This document shows positions 1 to 7,239 of a stretch of 64,000 bases of DNA, piece by piece. This DNA comes from Mycobacteroides chelonae. GTDB taxonomy: Bacteria; Actinomycetota; Actinomycetes; Mycobacteriales; Mycobacteriaceae. The translations under genes were made by a program, and so were the position numbers. Location: the NCBI RefSeq assembly GCF_016767715.1, contig NZ_CP050145.1, positions 1,612,001 to 1,676,000 on the forward strand. Direction: 5' to 3'. Each line of letters opens with the position of its first letter. Position 1 is the first letter of the stretch. The notes beneath the pieces were generated by a model. That model searched no databases, was not told the origin of the DNA, and saw only the letters and a list, made by a program, of their open reading frames with translations.

Positions 1-1
1 C

Positions 2-367
2 GACCCGGTGGCCAGGCAGTTCTACGCAGAATGGGACGACGTTGCGCGGGATACCGCCCGGAATCTGCGCGCGATGTCGGTGTCGTTTCGCGAAGACCCC
101 CGCGTGGCAGAAGTCGTGGGTGAGTTGACGATTCAGAGCGACGTCTTCACCTTCGTGTGGATGCAGCATGATGTCCGGCCGCGCACGAGCGGGACCAAAC
201 GCTTCCGCCACAGCCAGGTCGGGGACATCAACCTTCACTACGACAGTTTCGCGGTAGGTGGGGCACCGGGGCAGCAGCTGCTCATCTACTCGGGCGACCC
301 TGGCAGCGCCGATGCCGATGGGCTTGAGCTGCTGGCCCGGCTTGCGCTGGACCAGCAGCCCGAATAG
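2..367 (+). CDS. MmyB-type transcriptional regulator, C-terminal part
   Basis: The reading frame is open from the window edge, so this is the 3' part of a longer gene. The 121 or so visible residues match the ligand-binding domain that follows an N-terminal helix-turn-helix in XRE/MmyB-type regulators: an Arg-rich helix (ARDTARNLRA), a short acidic linker and a sandwich with the WMQHDV...GTKRF...H pattern. The DNA-binding half lies outside the window. Family members often control an adjacent oxidoreductase, and an aldo/keto reductase starts 77 bases downstream on the same strand; that link is inference. Confidence 0.75.
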   Translation, partial: DPVARQFYAEWDDVARDTARNLRAMSVSFREDPRVAEVVGELTIQSDVFTFVWMQHDVRPRTSGTKRFRHSQVGDINLHYDSFAVGGAPGQQLLIYSGDPGSADADGLELLARLALDQQPE

Positions 368-444
368 CGGAAAACACATCCAAATCCATTTGAGGCAAAT
401 GATATTCGTCGCCTCTTGAGTTCAGATTGCGCAGGATAGATTTC

Positions 445-1335
445 GTGACGTCACAGCAGACCGCTAATGCGGGAACACTCACCATCGGTGGCGACATCAT
501 CGTCAACAGGCTCGGCTACGGCACGATGCAGCTGACCGGACCAGGTGTGTGGGGGTCGCCGCGAGATCCGGCATCGGCGGTGCGGCTGCTGAAACGCGTG
601 GTTGAGCTGGGAGTGAATTTCCTGGACACCGCCGATGCGTACGGACCGCAGACCGTCGAAGACTTGATCACCGAAGCGCTGCACCCGTACTCCCGTGATC
701 TCGTGATCGCCACAAAAGTGGGTATCGCACGCACTGGTCCGGCCGAGTGGGGCTGGATTCCGTTGGGGCGGCCCGAATACTTGCGCCAGCAGACGGAAAT
801 GAGCCTGCGGCGCCTGAAGCTAGAGCGCATCGACCTACTTCAGTTGCATCGAGTCGATCCCACTGTTCCCTTCGAAGACCAGGTCGGCGAACTCAAGCTC
901 CTGCGAGACGAAGGCAAGATCCGGCATATCGGGCTCTCAGAAGTCTCGGTGAGCCAGTTGCACGCAGCACGGCAGATCGTGCCCATTGCGTCAGTGCAAA
1001 ACCTGTTCAACCTCGCCAATCGGTCAGCGGCTGACGTGGTGGACTACGCCACTGCCCACGGCATCGCGTTCATCCCATACTTCCCGCTGGCTACCGGGGG
1101 CCTGGAAGGTCCCGGCGGTGCTCTGGATCTCGTGGCGCATGCCCACGGCCGTACCCCAGCGCAGATTGCCCTGGCATGGCTGCTTCGCCGTTCACCGATT
1201 GTGTTGCCGATCCCGGGAACATCGTCGGAAGCGCACCTCGCGCAGAACGTTGCCGCCGCAGACATCACTCTGAGCGATGCCGAGTTCGAGGCCCTTTCCG
1301 CGGCGGTACCGCCGCTGGACGACAAAGAGATTTAG
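445..1335 (+). CDS. aldo/keto reductase
   Basis: A 296-residue NADPH-dependent aldo/keto reductase with a TIM-barrel fold. The catalytic set is visible: Asp and Tyr in DTADAYG, Lys in IATKVG and His in LLQLHRVD. The C-terminal half has the usual LAWLLRRSPIVLPIPGT cofactor-binding segment. I chose the GTG at 445 because an AGGA lies 11 bases upstream; an in-frame TTG at 427 is possible. The LLM oxidoreductase begins 4 bases after its stop, so the two are probably co-transcribed. The substrate cannot be predicted. Confidence 0.9.
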   Translation: MTSQQTANAGTLTIGGDIIVNRLGYGTMQLTGPGVWGSPRDPASAVRLLKRVVELGVNFLDTADAYGPQTVEDLITEALHPYSRDLVIATKVGIARTGPAEWGWIPLGRPEYLRQQTEMSLRRLKLERIDLLQLHRVDPTVPFEDQVGELKLLRDEGKIRHIGLSEVSVSQLHAARQIVPIASVQNLFNLANRSAADVVDYATAHGIAFIPYFPLATGGLEGPGGALDLVAHAHGRTPAQIALAWLLRRSPIVLPIPGTSSEAHLAQNVAAADITLSDAEFEALSAAVPPLDDKEI

Positions 1336-1339
1336 CTTC

Positions 1340-2173
1340 ATGCGGATTGGTGTTTTCACCGCGCTCACTGACGAAAGCCTGGAGCCCGGTGAACTAGCGG
1401 TCGAGATCGAGACGCGCGGTTTCGAATCCCTTTTCGTGCCAGAGCACACGCACATTCCCGTGACGATCGAAGCGATCCATGACGGTTGGGATGAGATACC
1501 CCACGACTATTGCCGCACCCTCGACCCGTTCGTAGCGTTGTCCTTCGCGGCGGCCGCGACGAGGGATCTGCGCATCGGTACCGCTGTGGCGCTGCTTGTC
1601 CAGCGAGATCCGATCACGTTCGCCAAAGAAGCCGCGACCCTGGACAGGGCATCGGGCGGACGGCTGGAACTGGGAATCGGCGTCGGGTGGCTGCGCGAGG
1701 AGATACGAAATCACGGCACCGACCCGCGCACGCGGGTGGCATTGCAGAGCGAGCGCATCCAAGCGGTCAAGAAGATCTGGACGGAAGAAGAGGCCGAATT
1801 CCACGGCAAGTATGTGGCTTTCGGTCCGATCCGTTCCTGGCCCAAGCCTGTTCAACGACCACACCCGCCGGTGTGGTTAGGAGGCTGGGGGCCGTCTACC
1901 CACGAGCGGATACTTGACCACGCCGACGGCTGGATGGCACCGACAATGCTTGGAGTCGAAGAGCTTCAGAAGGGGATCGGCGAACTCAACCTGCTGGCAG
2001 CGCAGATGGGCAAGCCGACGGTTCCGGTGACCGCGACCATCCTGGCGCCCCGGCCTGGAGATATCGAACGCCGCGCCGACCTTGGCGTGCATCGTGTGCT
2101 GTTGGGGCTGCCGGTGGAGTCCCGCGACACCACTTTGCGCACGCTGGACCGCTTGGCCGCGCTGGCGGCGTGA
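1340..2173 (+). CDS. LLM-class F420-dependent oxidoreductase
   Basis: A 277-residue luciferase-like monooxygenase family protein of the F420-dependent type (TIGR03619-like). Supporting motifs are the N-terminal MRIGVFTALTDES strand, the FVPEHTH segment, the RIGTAVALLVQRDP and RLELGIGVGWLREE barrel strands, and HPPVWLGGWGP near the C-terminus. Mycobacteria make coenzyme F420 and carry many such enzymes. The ATG at 1340 is 4 bases after the aldo/keto reductase stop, so the pair likely forms an operon that reduces carbonyl or related substrates. The exact substrate is unknown. Confidence 0.88.
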   Translation: MRIGVFTALTDESLEPGELAVEIETRGFESLFVPEHTHIPVTIEAIHDGWDEIPHDYCRTLDPFVALSFAAAATRDLRIGTAVALLVQRDPITFAKEAATLDRASGGRLELGIGVGWLREEIRNHGTDPRTRVALQSERIQAVKKIWTEEEAEFHGKYVAFGPIRSWPKPVQRPHPPVWLGGWGPSTHERILDHADGWMAPTMLGVEELQKGIGELNLLAAQMGKPTVPVTATILAPRPGDIERRADLGVHRVLLGLPVESRDTTLRTLDRLAALAA

Positions 2174-2324
2174 GAATGTCGTGGTTCCGTCAATACCTCA
2201 TCGGATATGCCGGTGATGATTACGATGCGAACAGACTCAGCTATTCGAGCTAAGGGCGGTGTACACAGTGGACGCAGTATGGGCCACCGGGGCATCGCTG
2301 AATTGCTCGAAGGTCCTGTAAGAG

Positions 2325-3305
2325 ATGGCCGGATCCGCGGGTGTAGACGCCATCGAACTCGCGGAGTTGGAGTTTTTCGCAGGTAATCCGGCCAGTGCGC
2401 TTGCTCCGTTGGCCGAGCTTCTTTCGCCCCTTGAAGCGGCTCCCGGGCAGGTGCTGATGCGTCAGCGCGAGCCGGCCGATTGGTTCCTGCTCGTCGGCTC
2501 GGGTGGCGGCGAGATCCTTCACGCCGGCGACAACGGAGATTCGGTCGTCGCGCATCTGGTGCCCGGCATGGTCGTCGGTGAGATTGCGCTCCTGCGTGGG
2601 AACGCCCGGACGGCGACCGTTGTGGCGACCGAACCGCTTCGCGGCTGGGCCGGTGGCGGTGATGCGTTCACCGCGATGCTAGAAATCCCTGGTGTGTCAG
2701 ATGCATTGGTATCGACTGCGCGTCAACGGCTAGCCGCATTCGTCACACCTATTCCGGTGCGGCTACGCGACGGCGCCCAGTTCTACCTGCGGCCGATCCT
2801 TCCCGGTGACAGGAGGCGGCTGGCGAGGATGTCGCGACGCACGGTGTACCGCCGGTTTCTGGGAGTGCCGAACAAGCGGATGATTACCTACCTCTTCGAA
2901 GTGGACTACCGCGACCACTTCGCATGGGCACTCACCGCTGGACCCGGCGGTCTTGTCGTGGCCGATGCTCGATTCATCCGCCACCTCGATGAGCCCGATA
3001 GTGCCGAACTGGCTTTCACGGTCGGTGACGACTACCAGGGCCGTGGGATCGGAACACTGCTGATGGAGGCGTTGGCGGTGTCGGCGCATGCCGACGGTGT
3101 CCACAGATTCACGGCCTCGGTGCTCTCGGAGAACTACGCGATGCGCAGCATCCTGAATCGGTACGGTGCGCAGTGGGAATCGGATGGTCCAGGGGTGGTC
3201 ACCACAGTCATCGATGTTCCCCATCTGAGGGAACTCAGTCTTTCTTCCCAGCTGTTCCGGCAGATCCACGTCGCTACGCGGCAGGTGGTGCAAACGTTGT
3301 GTTGA
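2325..3305 (+). CDS. cAMP-regulated protein lysine acetyltransferase (KATmt/Rv0998 type)
   Basis: A 326-residue fusion of a cyclic-nucleotide-binding domain (about residues 20-140) and a GNAT acetyltransferase domain (about 150-300). The cAMP phosphate-binding cassette is visible at residues 85-98 (GEIALLRGNARTAT). The acetyl-CoA loop QGRGIG is at 238-243 and a probable catalytic Glu is E228 in AELAFTV. The same architecture occurs in M. tuberculosis Rv0998 and M. smegmatis KATms, where cAMP relieves autoinhibition and the enzyme acetylates lysines of acyl-CoA synthetases and a universal stress protein. A short AAGAG precedes the ATG. It stands alone between the oxidoreductase pair and the integrated element. 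Confidence 0.9.
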   Translation: MAGSAGVDAIELAELEFFAGNPASALAPLAELLSPLEAAPGQVLMRQREPADWFLLVGSGGGEILHAGDNGDSVVAHLVPGMVVGEIALLRGNARTATVVATEPLRGWAGGGDAFTAMLEIPGVSDALVSTARQRLAAFVTPIPVRLRDGAQFYLRPILPGDRRRLARMSRRTVYRRFLGVPNKRMITYLFEVDYRDHFAWALTAGPGGLVVADARFIRHLDEPDSAELAFTVGDDYQGRGIGTLLMEALAVSAHADGVHRFTASVLSENYAMRSILNRYGAQWESDGPGVVTTVIDVPHLRELSLSSQLFRQIHVATRQVVQTLC

Positions 3306-3409
3306 TGGTCTGACGGAGGCTCAGAGCTTGAACCCCCAGCGCTCCAGGGGCACCACAGTCCTACTCTGGCGTCAGATGACTCGACCCTGCCAAATGGATT
3401 AGGAGCAAC

Positions 3410-4018
3410 GTGGCCCCAGTAACGCGATACCCAAATCCGTTTCCGAAGGATCGCATCGAAGCCGCCACAAAAGCCGCTTCGTTAAGACAGTTGTTTGTTT
3501 ATGGGCTGTCGAGTGCACAGCGTGCGGTGACGTTTGGAGCTGAGGTTCTTGGAGGCCTTGCTGAGCCCGAGAAGGTGATTATTGATGCCGCTCTAGAGGC
3601 CTCCTGGAATGAGGTCAAAGGGATCTTGAGTGCTGACCTAGCAGCACACGTTCCTGGGTTGCTTCAACGGATAATTCCTGAAGAAGAAGAGGAGTATTCG
3701 TTTTACAATTCGGTTGTCAATGATGCTGTGGCCGCGACGGCATATGCAATCAGTGCTCTAACTGGCTCTGTTGCGACAAGCTCGGAGAGTGCGTATTACG
3801 CAGCAGAAAGTCTGTTCAACCTGGCGGACCTTGTTTTGCACCGTAACGAGATCGAGTATGTGACTGATATTACGTGCGCGCCGATTCTTGCCGCGACTCT
3901 CGGCTACATCGAATCCGATCTGGACCGAATGGAGTGCGGTATTACAGTGCCAGAACCAGCGAGCATTCGACCTCGATTGATCGCTGAGGGGCAGCACCTC
4001 GCCCGACTTGCAGACTAG
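3410..4018 (+). CDS. hypothetical protein, possibly DUF416 (YjaG)-like
   Basis: A 202-residue mostly helical acidic protein. The pattern of an early LSSAQRAVTFGAEVL helix, a central SWNEVKG helix, an acidic EEEEEYSFYNSV segment and an AAYAISAL helix resembles the DUF416/YjaG family, but this is from memory of the family pattern and could be wrong; an Imm5-like immunity protein is an alternative. The GTG start has AGGAG 4 bases upstream. Base and codon use are clearly more AT-rich than the flanking chromosome, and the gene ends 72 bases before attL, so it was probably acquired, perhaps with an earlier tRNA-linked insertion. Confidence 0.5.
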   Translation: MAPVTRYPNPFPKDRIEAATKAASLRQLFVYGLSSAQRAVTFGAEVLGGLAEPEKVIIDAALEASWNEVKGILSADLAAHVPGLLQRIIPEEEEEYSFYNSVVNDAVAATAYAISALTGSVATSSESAYYAAESLFNLADLVLHRNEIEYVTDITCAPILAATLGYIESDLDRMECGITVPEPASIRPRLIAEGQHLARLAD

Positions 4019-4080
4019 ATTGCGCCGCCGTCTGGATAGAGCTGCAGGTAACACTTTGCAGTGAGGATCTACCAGGCGCG

Positions 4081-4115
4081 CCCGGCAGGGATCGAACCTG
4101 CGACCTAGGGATTAG
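4081..4115. repeat. attL (left attachment site)
   Basis: Thirty-five bases match 20185-20219 with one mismatch (position 4090, G against A). The last 25 bases (4091-4115) are identical. This is a fragment of the tRNA-Arg(UCU) gene running from the anticodon loop through the T-arm into the acceptor stem. The sequence just outside (4078-4090) would be the displaced original tRNA 3' end. It now pairs imperfectly with the tRNA 5' strand (a C-C mismatch at tRNA positions 3/70), which fits decay after integration. Confidence 0.85.
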
Positions 4116-4233
4116 TGGTGGGGCCTGCTCGGAGGTTCTCTCTGTGTCTCGTAAATTACTGTGGCACAGCTGATTACCTCGCCGTTGGCTTCTCTATCTT
4201 TCTGCCGATTTCCCGGCGATTCTCGCTCATTTC

Positions 4234-4253
4234 CGATGAATAAACGATGGATT
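4234..4253 (+). repeat. candidate integrase arm-type site, left copy
   Basis: A 20-bp sequence with CGATGAATAA and CGATGGATT parts separated by one variable base. The same sequence in the same orientation occurs at 20124-20143 with a single mismatch. Both copies lie just inside the element, about 120 bp from attL and 50 bp from attR. That placement is what integrase arm-binding sites would show, but binding is inference. Confidence 0.5.
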
Positions 4254-4290
4254 TTCAGGTGCTCATGAAGCTGCGGTTGTGTAGGAACGC

Positions 4291-4479
4291 ATGGACAAGC
4301 GTTCTTACAACCGCAAGGAAGCCGCCGGGTACCTCGGCATCAGCCTCTACAAGCTGGACGAGCACAAACGCGCTGGCCACTTGTGCCCTCGGTATGACGG
4401 CACCGTGCCGTTGTACCCCAAGGAGGAACTGGATGCCTTCTTTGCGGGGCTGCCATCGGAACCGCCCAACCGGCGCTAG
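4291..4479 (+). CDS. small helix-turn-helix DNA-binding protein A
   Basis: A 62-residue protein of the MerR/excisionase-like helix_turn_helix_17 type: NRKEAAGYLGIS is the helix-turn-helix entry, followed by the wing segment (LCPRYDGTVPLYPKEELDAF). A second gene begins inside its 3' end and encodes a paralogue with the same core, so the two arose by tandem duplication. Possible roles are directionality factor or transcription regulator near attL. A proper excisionase candidate also exists at 18009-18233, so the role of this protein is open. Confidence 0.75.
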   Translation: MDKRSYNRKEAAGYLGISLYKLDEHKRAGHLCPRYDGTVPLYPKEELDAFFAGLPSEPPNRR

Positions 4480-4717
4480 CCCCGTTTCTCGAAAGACATC
4501 ACCGTCGTCCGATGATGTGGAGGTGGATGACTCACCTCTTGCTCTGGACTCAGAGAACGCTGCAAAACACCTGGGTATCTCGAGGGTGCTGCTGGATCGC
4601 GAGAAGCGCGCCGGCAATATCTGCCCCAAATACGTCGGGACCAAGCCGATCTATCCAATTGGGGAGCTGCAGCGCTGGCTGGATGCATTGCCGTCTGAAC
4701 CGCCAAGCAGGGGCTAA
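4433..4717 (+). CDS. small helix-turn-helix DNA-binding protein B (paralogue of A)
   Basis: I place the start at the ATG at 4433 because a perfect AGGAGG lies at 4421-4426 inside the upstream gene, giving a 94-residue product that overlaps gene A by 47 bases in another frame. Residues from about 36 onward repeat gene A: SENAAKHLGIS, then REKRAGNICPKY, then PIYPIGELQRWLDALPSEPP. The first 35 residues are a Ser/Asp-rich extension absent from gene A. The overlapping strong ribosome site suggests coupled translation. The function is unknown beyond probable DNA binding. Confidence 0.7.
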   Translation: MPSLRGCHRNRPTGASPVSRKTSPSSDDVEVDDSPLALDSENAAKHLGISRVLLDREKRAGNICPKYVGTKPIYPIGELQRWLDALPSEPPSRG

Positions 4718-4759
4718 ATCTCTGTTGCGGCAGGATTCGGTACGTGCCACCGTGGACTG

Positions 4760-4927
4760 ATGCGCAGCGAGCACAAGTCCAACGGCGATGAATGGGATGC
4801 GTTCACCGCCGCGCGGCACATGCTCATCAGCATGCGGCGCGCTGGCGTCCGCAAGAAGCTCAAGAAGCGGTCACACCGCATCGACCGCCGCCGGCAGCGT
4901 CAGCGGCGGTCGGAGAGCGACGAGTGA
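4760..4927 (+). CDS. small basic phage protein, 55 residues
   Basis: The ATG at 4760 begins a 55-residue product with the pattern MRSEHKSNGDEWDAF followed by a very basic tail (RKKLKKRSHRIDRRRQRQRR) and an acidic end. Similar short proteins with the SNGDEWDAF motif recur in actinobacteriophages, with no assigned function. Its stop overlaps the GTG of the next gene (GTGA), which supports it as a real translated gene. The basic tail suggests nucleic-acid binding. Confidence 0.65.
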   Translation: MRSEHKSNGDEWDAFTAARHMLISMRRAGVRKKLKKRSHRIDRRRQRQRRSESDE

Positions 4928-5217
4928 ACCACTACGGCTACAGCGTTCAGTGGTCACCCGAGGACGACGAATACGTCGCCGTGGTCGCAGAGTTTCCGTC
5001 CCTGTCGTGGCTGGATAAAGACCCGGTGAAAGCTCTGACTGGGCTGGTCAAACTCGTTGATGACGTGCGCACGGACATAACCCGACCCAATACAGACAGC
5101 CTCACGCGAACATCTAGATCGCGACTCGAGAGATACGCCATCAAGGGGAAGCTGAACGTGCAGGGGCGTCGTGGTCGGCAGCCTAAGACACAAAAGGACT
5201 GTCAAAACCCAGAATGA
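4924..5217 (+). CDS. HicB-like antitoxin-fold protein, atypical C-terminus
   Basis: A 97-residue protein starting with the GTG that overlaps the previous stop. Residues 1-45 match HicB-like antitoxins (HYGYSVQWSPEDDEYVAVVAEFPSL in pieces, then DPVKALTGLVKLVDDV). The usual C-terminal ribbon-helix-helix is missing: after a short KGKLNV segment the frame ends in a basic Gln/Lys-rich tail. No HicA toxin gene lies beside it. It may be a solitary regulator or a C-terminally damaged antitoxin. Its 3' end overlaps the convergent gene at 5183-5386 by 35 bases. Confidence 0.65.
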   Translation: MNHYGYSVQWSPEDDEYVAVVAEFPSLSWLDKDPVKALTGLVKLVDDVRTDITRPNTDSLTRTSRSRLERYAIKGKLNVQGRRGRQPKTQKDCQNPE

Positions 5218-5386
5218 TCCGTACCGCAACGTCTTCGATGGGTATGTCTTGATGAACCGCGATGAGATCGCGTGCCATCTCTTCTACTTCGCCTTCGTGG
5301 CGCGCTTGGGTTAGTTGGTCAATCTCGGGGACGTTGATCATCCACCACTTGCCGTCGCGGGTTACTTGAATGTCGTAGGTACGCAT
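5183..5386 (-). CDS. small HicB-like/DUF1902-like protein
   Basis: A 67-residue protein with the N-terminal pattern MRTYDIQVTRDGKWWMINVPEIDQ, followed by a Glu-rich helix (EGEVEEMARDLIAVH) and a beta strand. This is the partial RNase-H-like fold of HicB-type proteins without a DNA-binding tail. A GGAAG precedes the ATG. It follows the gene at 5394-5705 by 7 bases on the same strand, so both are probably one transcript. No HicA partner is visible. Annotators usually call this family a hypothetical protein. Confidence 0.65.
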   Translation of the reverse strand: MRTYDIQVTRDGKWWMINVPEIDQLTQARHEGEVEEMARDLIAVHQDIPIEDVAVRIILGFDSPFVS

Positions 5387-5393
5387 GAGCTTC

Positions 5394-5705
5394 CTATTCT
5401 CGCCGATACTGCCAGGGCGTCGGAGTGGATTTGATGATGTAAACCTCTCCGCGGCTCCGGCTCTCCGCTATCAGCTCGCCGCCGAGATACCGGATGCGGA
5501 CCTCCACACCAGGCTCGACCTCAAACCGGGCGTACTCCTTGCCTTCACGCAGGTCGCCGGCGATGGTTTCCGTCCAGACGCCGCGGCCCCAGTTGTGCAG
5601 CACGGTGCACGTTGTCTGACCGGTTGTGCTCTTGTCGACGTGGAGCTTGACCACACCCCGGACGCTAGACGTCGGGTATGACAAAGCCCCTCCGGCACGT
5701 GACAC
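5394..5705 (-). CDS. hypothetical protein
   Basis: I do not recognise this family. The frame encodes up to 103 residues, beta-rich (VEVRIRYLGGELIAES, GEVYIIKSTPT). The start is uncertain: the GTG at 5705 gives the longest product, while an in-frame TTG after GGAGGGG or the GTG before VKLHVDK would be shorter. It lies immediately upstream of the HicB-like gene on the same strand. It has no signal peptide or membrane segment. The position in the cargo end of the element suggests an accessory role. Confidence 0.5.
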   Translation of the reverse strand: MSRAGGALSYPTSSVRGVVKLHVDKSTTGQTTCTVLHNWGRGVWTETIAGDLREGKEYARFEVEPGVEVRIRYLGGELIAESRSRGEVYIIKSTPTPWQYRRE

Positions 5706-5725
5706 CGCCGTGATGAGATGACCGG

Positions 5726-6229
5726 GTGGGCCGCAGTAAACCGCCGCAGGTAGATCCCCTACCGTCCGATGCTCCGCATGAGGTGGAGTTCTTCAGGCGG
5801 CACTGTGACGACGACGCGGCGCAGGCTGCTCCCGGACTCGATGCGCTCCTCGGGTTCCCGGTGAATGTGCGGGCACGGCTGCTTGCAACGCTCGTCGCGG
5901 TGGCCAAGGCCCCGCCGAAGCGGTTCGCAGGCGGAGGCCAGTGGGAAGCTATGCACGGGGACATGACGGGCTACTTCGAGGCCCGTGTCACCTCTGGCAC
6001 CCCGAACGGGAAATGGCACTACCGGTTGTTCTGCATCCTCGACGACACTGCCGAGGGAAAGACCGCAGCGCTGCTTGCGGTGATCGACGGCGCCGCGAAG
6101 CGCTACCAAACCACGTTGCCGGCTTCCCGCTACGTCACGGTTCGCGAGCTGGGTGACGAGTATTTGAAGCGCAACCCGCGATCACTGGCCGCGGCGGAAG
6201 AAATCACCGCGATGATGAGCGCGAACTAG
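5726..6229 (+). CDS. HigB/RelE-superfamily toxin (Gp49-like)
   Basis: A 167-residue protein whose middle resembles phage-derived Gp49-like (HigB) toxins: VRARLLATLVAVAKAP, then WEAMHGDMTGYFEARV and HYRLFCILDD, the usual RelE-fold strands with basic and aromatic residues. The GTG start at 5726 follows a GAGATGA. The gene converges on an XRE antitoxin gene and the two stops share the four bases CTAG, an unusual arrangement because toxin and antitoxin are normally in tandem. The expected action is ribosome-dependent mRNA cleavage, inferred from the family. Confidence 0.75.
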   Translation: MGRSKPPQVDPLPSDAPHEVEFFRRHCDDDAAQAAPGLDALLGFPVNVRARLLATLVAVAKAPPKRFAGGGQWEAMHGDMTGYFEARVTSGTPNGKWHYRLFCILDDTAEGKTAALLAVIDGAAKRYQTTLPASRYVTVRELGDEYLKRNPRSLAAAEEITAMMSAN

Positions 6230-6570
6230 GCGCAGGCGCAGGCCCGCATAGGCTCGGTGATGCGGGTGCGCTCGTCCTCTGACATCGGGGTGAGTGTCAG
6301 CTTCATGCCCAGTGCGGCGGCTACCTCTGCGACGGTGCTGAGAGTCGGGTTCACCGACTCCGAGGAGAGTAGACGCCGAACGGTGCTCGCGTCAGAGCCG
6401 ATCGCACGTGCTAGCGCCGCCTTACTCAGGTTCTCCGAACCGCGAGCCTCGTCGAGCGCATTGATGATGGAGTCGATCGCCTCAATGCGCGCGGACTCCG
6501 CGGCGTATGCACGAGCGAACTCGGGGTTACGGGCCTCGAGTTCGAGCAGCGTGTTGAATGCTTCGTTCAT
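6226..6570 (-). CDS. HigA-like XRE antitoxin
   Basis: A 114-residue protein with a helical N-terminus (about 1-45) and a helix-turn-helix (about 46-95: SKAALARAIGSDASTVRRLLS then NPTLSTVAEVAAALGM in two parts). GGGGAAG precedes the ATG. It faces the HigB-like gene with overlapping stops. Family knowledge says such proteins neutralise the partner toxin and bind their own promoter. The upstream region (6571-6650) is the expected operator, but no clear inverted repeat stands out. A His/Cys-rich end (RACACA) closes the protein. Confidence 0.75.
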   Translation of the reverse strand: MNEAFNTLLELEARNPEFARAYAAESARIEAIDSIINALDEARGSENLSKAALARAIGSDASTVRRLLSSESVNPTLSTVAEVAAALGMKLTLTPMSEDERTRITEPMRACACA

Positions 6571-6984
6571 GGCTTCCCCTCTCTATCTGCTGTGCGGTAT
6601 ACCAACACCGAGACCGTAACATAAATGCCACGGTCGAAAGTAGTGTCTTTGATCACGAGCCAGTGGGGCGGTTCACCACCGCTTCATGCACGTGGTGGCG
6701 GGGGCCCTCCCCTCACTAAGGGCACCACGGCCGCATGACCCCGACGACCAGTCAATCTCGCGGTGTGTACGGAATCTGGGAGATTGGGCGATATATCGGT
6801 AGGGGGCGGGTACCGGATCTCGAGACCAGGGGGGGTGTCCCGCTTGTTACGCTACTTTACTAATTTCCGCAGATCAGGCCGTTTTTGTGGATGTAGCGTG
6901 ACATAAAAATTGTCACGGGAGAGAAATGGCGACTGCAAGCGGGGTCGCGCGGCGAGCGTGCCCCAAGGGAGGGAACGGCCCCCC
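6571..6984. other. 414-bp non-coding stretch between antitoxin and HNH genes
   Basis: No convincing gene is present. It holds the antitoxin promoter region, a 55-bp segment (6731-6785) repeated at 15336-15389, a G7 run near 6829-6835, and a short AT-rich patch (6847-6910). Its position beside the HNH nuclease gene is where many actinophages carry their cos/packaging site, so it is the best place in the element to look for one (inference). Confidence 0.5.
6731..6785 (+). repeat. dispersed repeat, copy 1 (candidate packaging-site sequence)
   Basis: About 45 of 54 positions match 15336-15389 in the same orientation, beginning with 16 identical bases CCGCATGACCCCGACG and including CCAGTCA, CTCGCG and TGTACGG blocks. 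On the minus strand both copies also encode a similar peptide (RE-x-DW-x-SGSCG), but copy 1 has no start codon in that frame. It could be a DNA site or a duplicated gene fragment. Confidence 0.6.
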
Positions 6985-7239
6985 TCACCATTGGCGCGAC
7001 GGCTTACACGACTGGCGGCGTCCAGCCGTGGCGCGGTTGCAGCCCACGTGTTCCGGGCCTTGGTGCCGCGTCCGGTCGTCGTCATCGTGTCCAAGGTCGA
7101 AGTCGGCGTCAGCTGCGATGGGTTTCCCGCAGCGCCAGCAGATGGCCTCGCCTGCTCTGACTACGGTCTCCCAGTGCTTGCGGAGCCGCCGGTGGTGGTA
7201 ACCGTACCCGCGCTGGGTGGTGGTTCCCTTCTTGGGCAT
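6985..7239 (-). CDS. HNH endonuclease
   Basis: An 84-residue HNH nuclease. The first zinc pair is in CWRCG, the HNH core is DLGHDDDDR...[13 protein letters not shown], with the second Cys in GCN. I chose the ATG at 7239 because it overlaps the upstream stop (TGATG) and is preceded by GGAGGTGAT. Small HNH proteins beside the packaging genes of HK97-like phages act with the large terminase in cutting cos DNA. Here no terminase gene is present, so a helper's terminase would have to be used if it acts in packaging. Confidence 0.85.
   Translation of the reverse strand: MPKKGTTTQRGYGYHHRRLRKHWETVVRAGEAICWRCGKPIAADADFDLGHDDDDRTRHQGPEHVGCNRATAGRRQSCKPSRQW

Noticed and set aside
4247..4717. 156-codon version of the second small helix-turn-helix gene
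   Set aside because: The upstream part overlaps the first helix-turn-helix gene completely and has no ribosome site; the ATG at 4433 follows a perfect AGGAGG.
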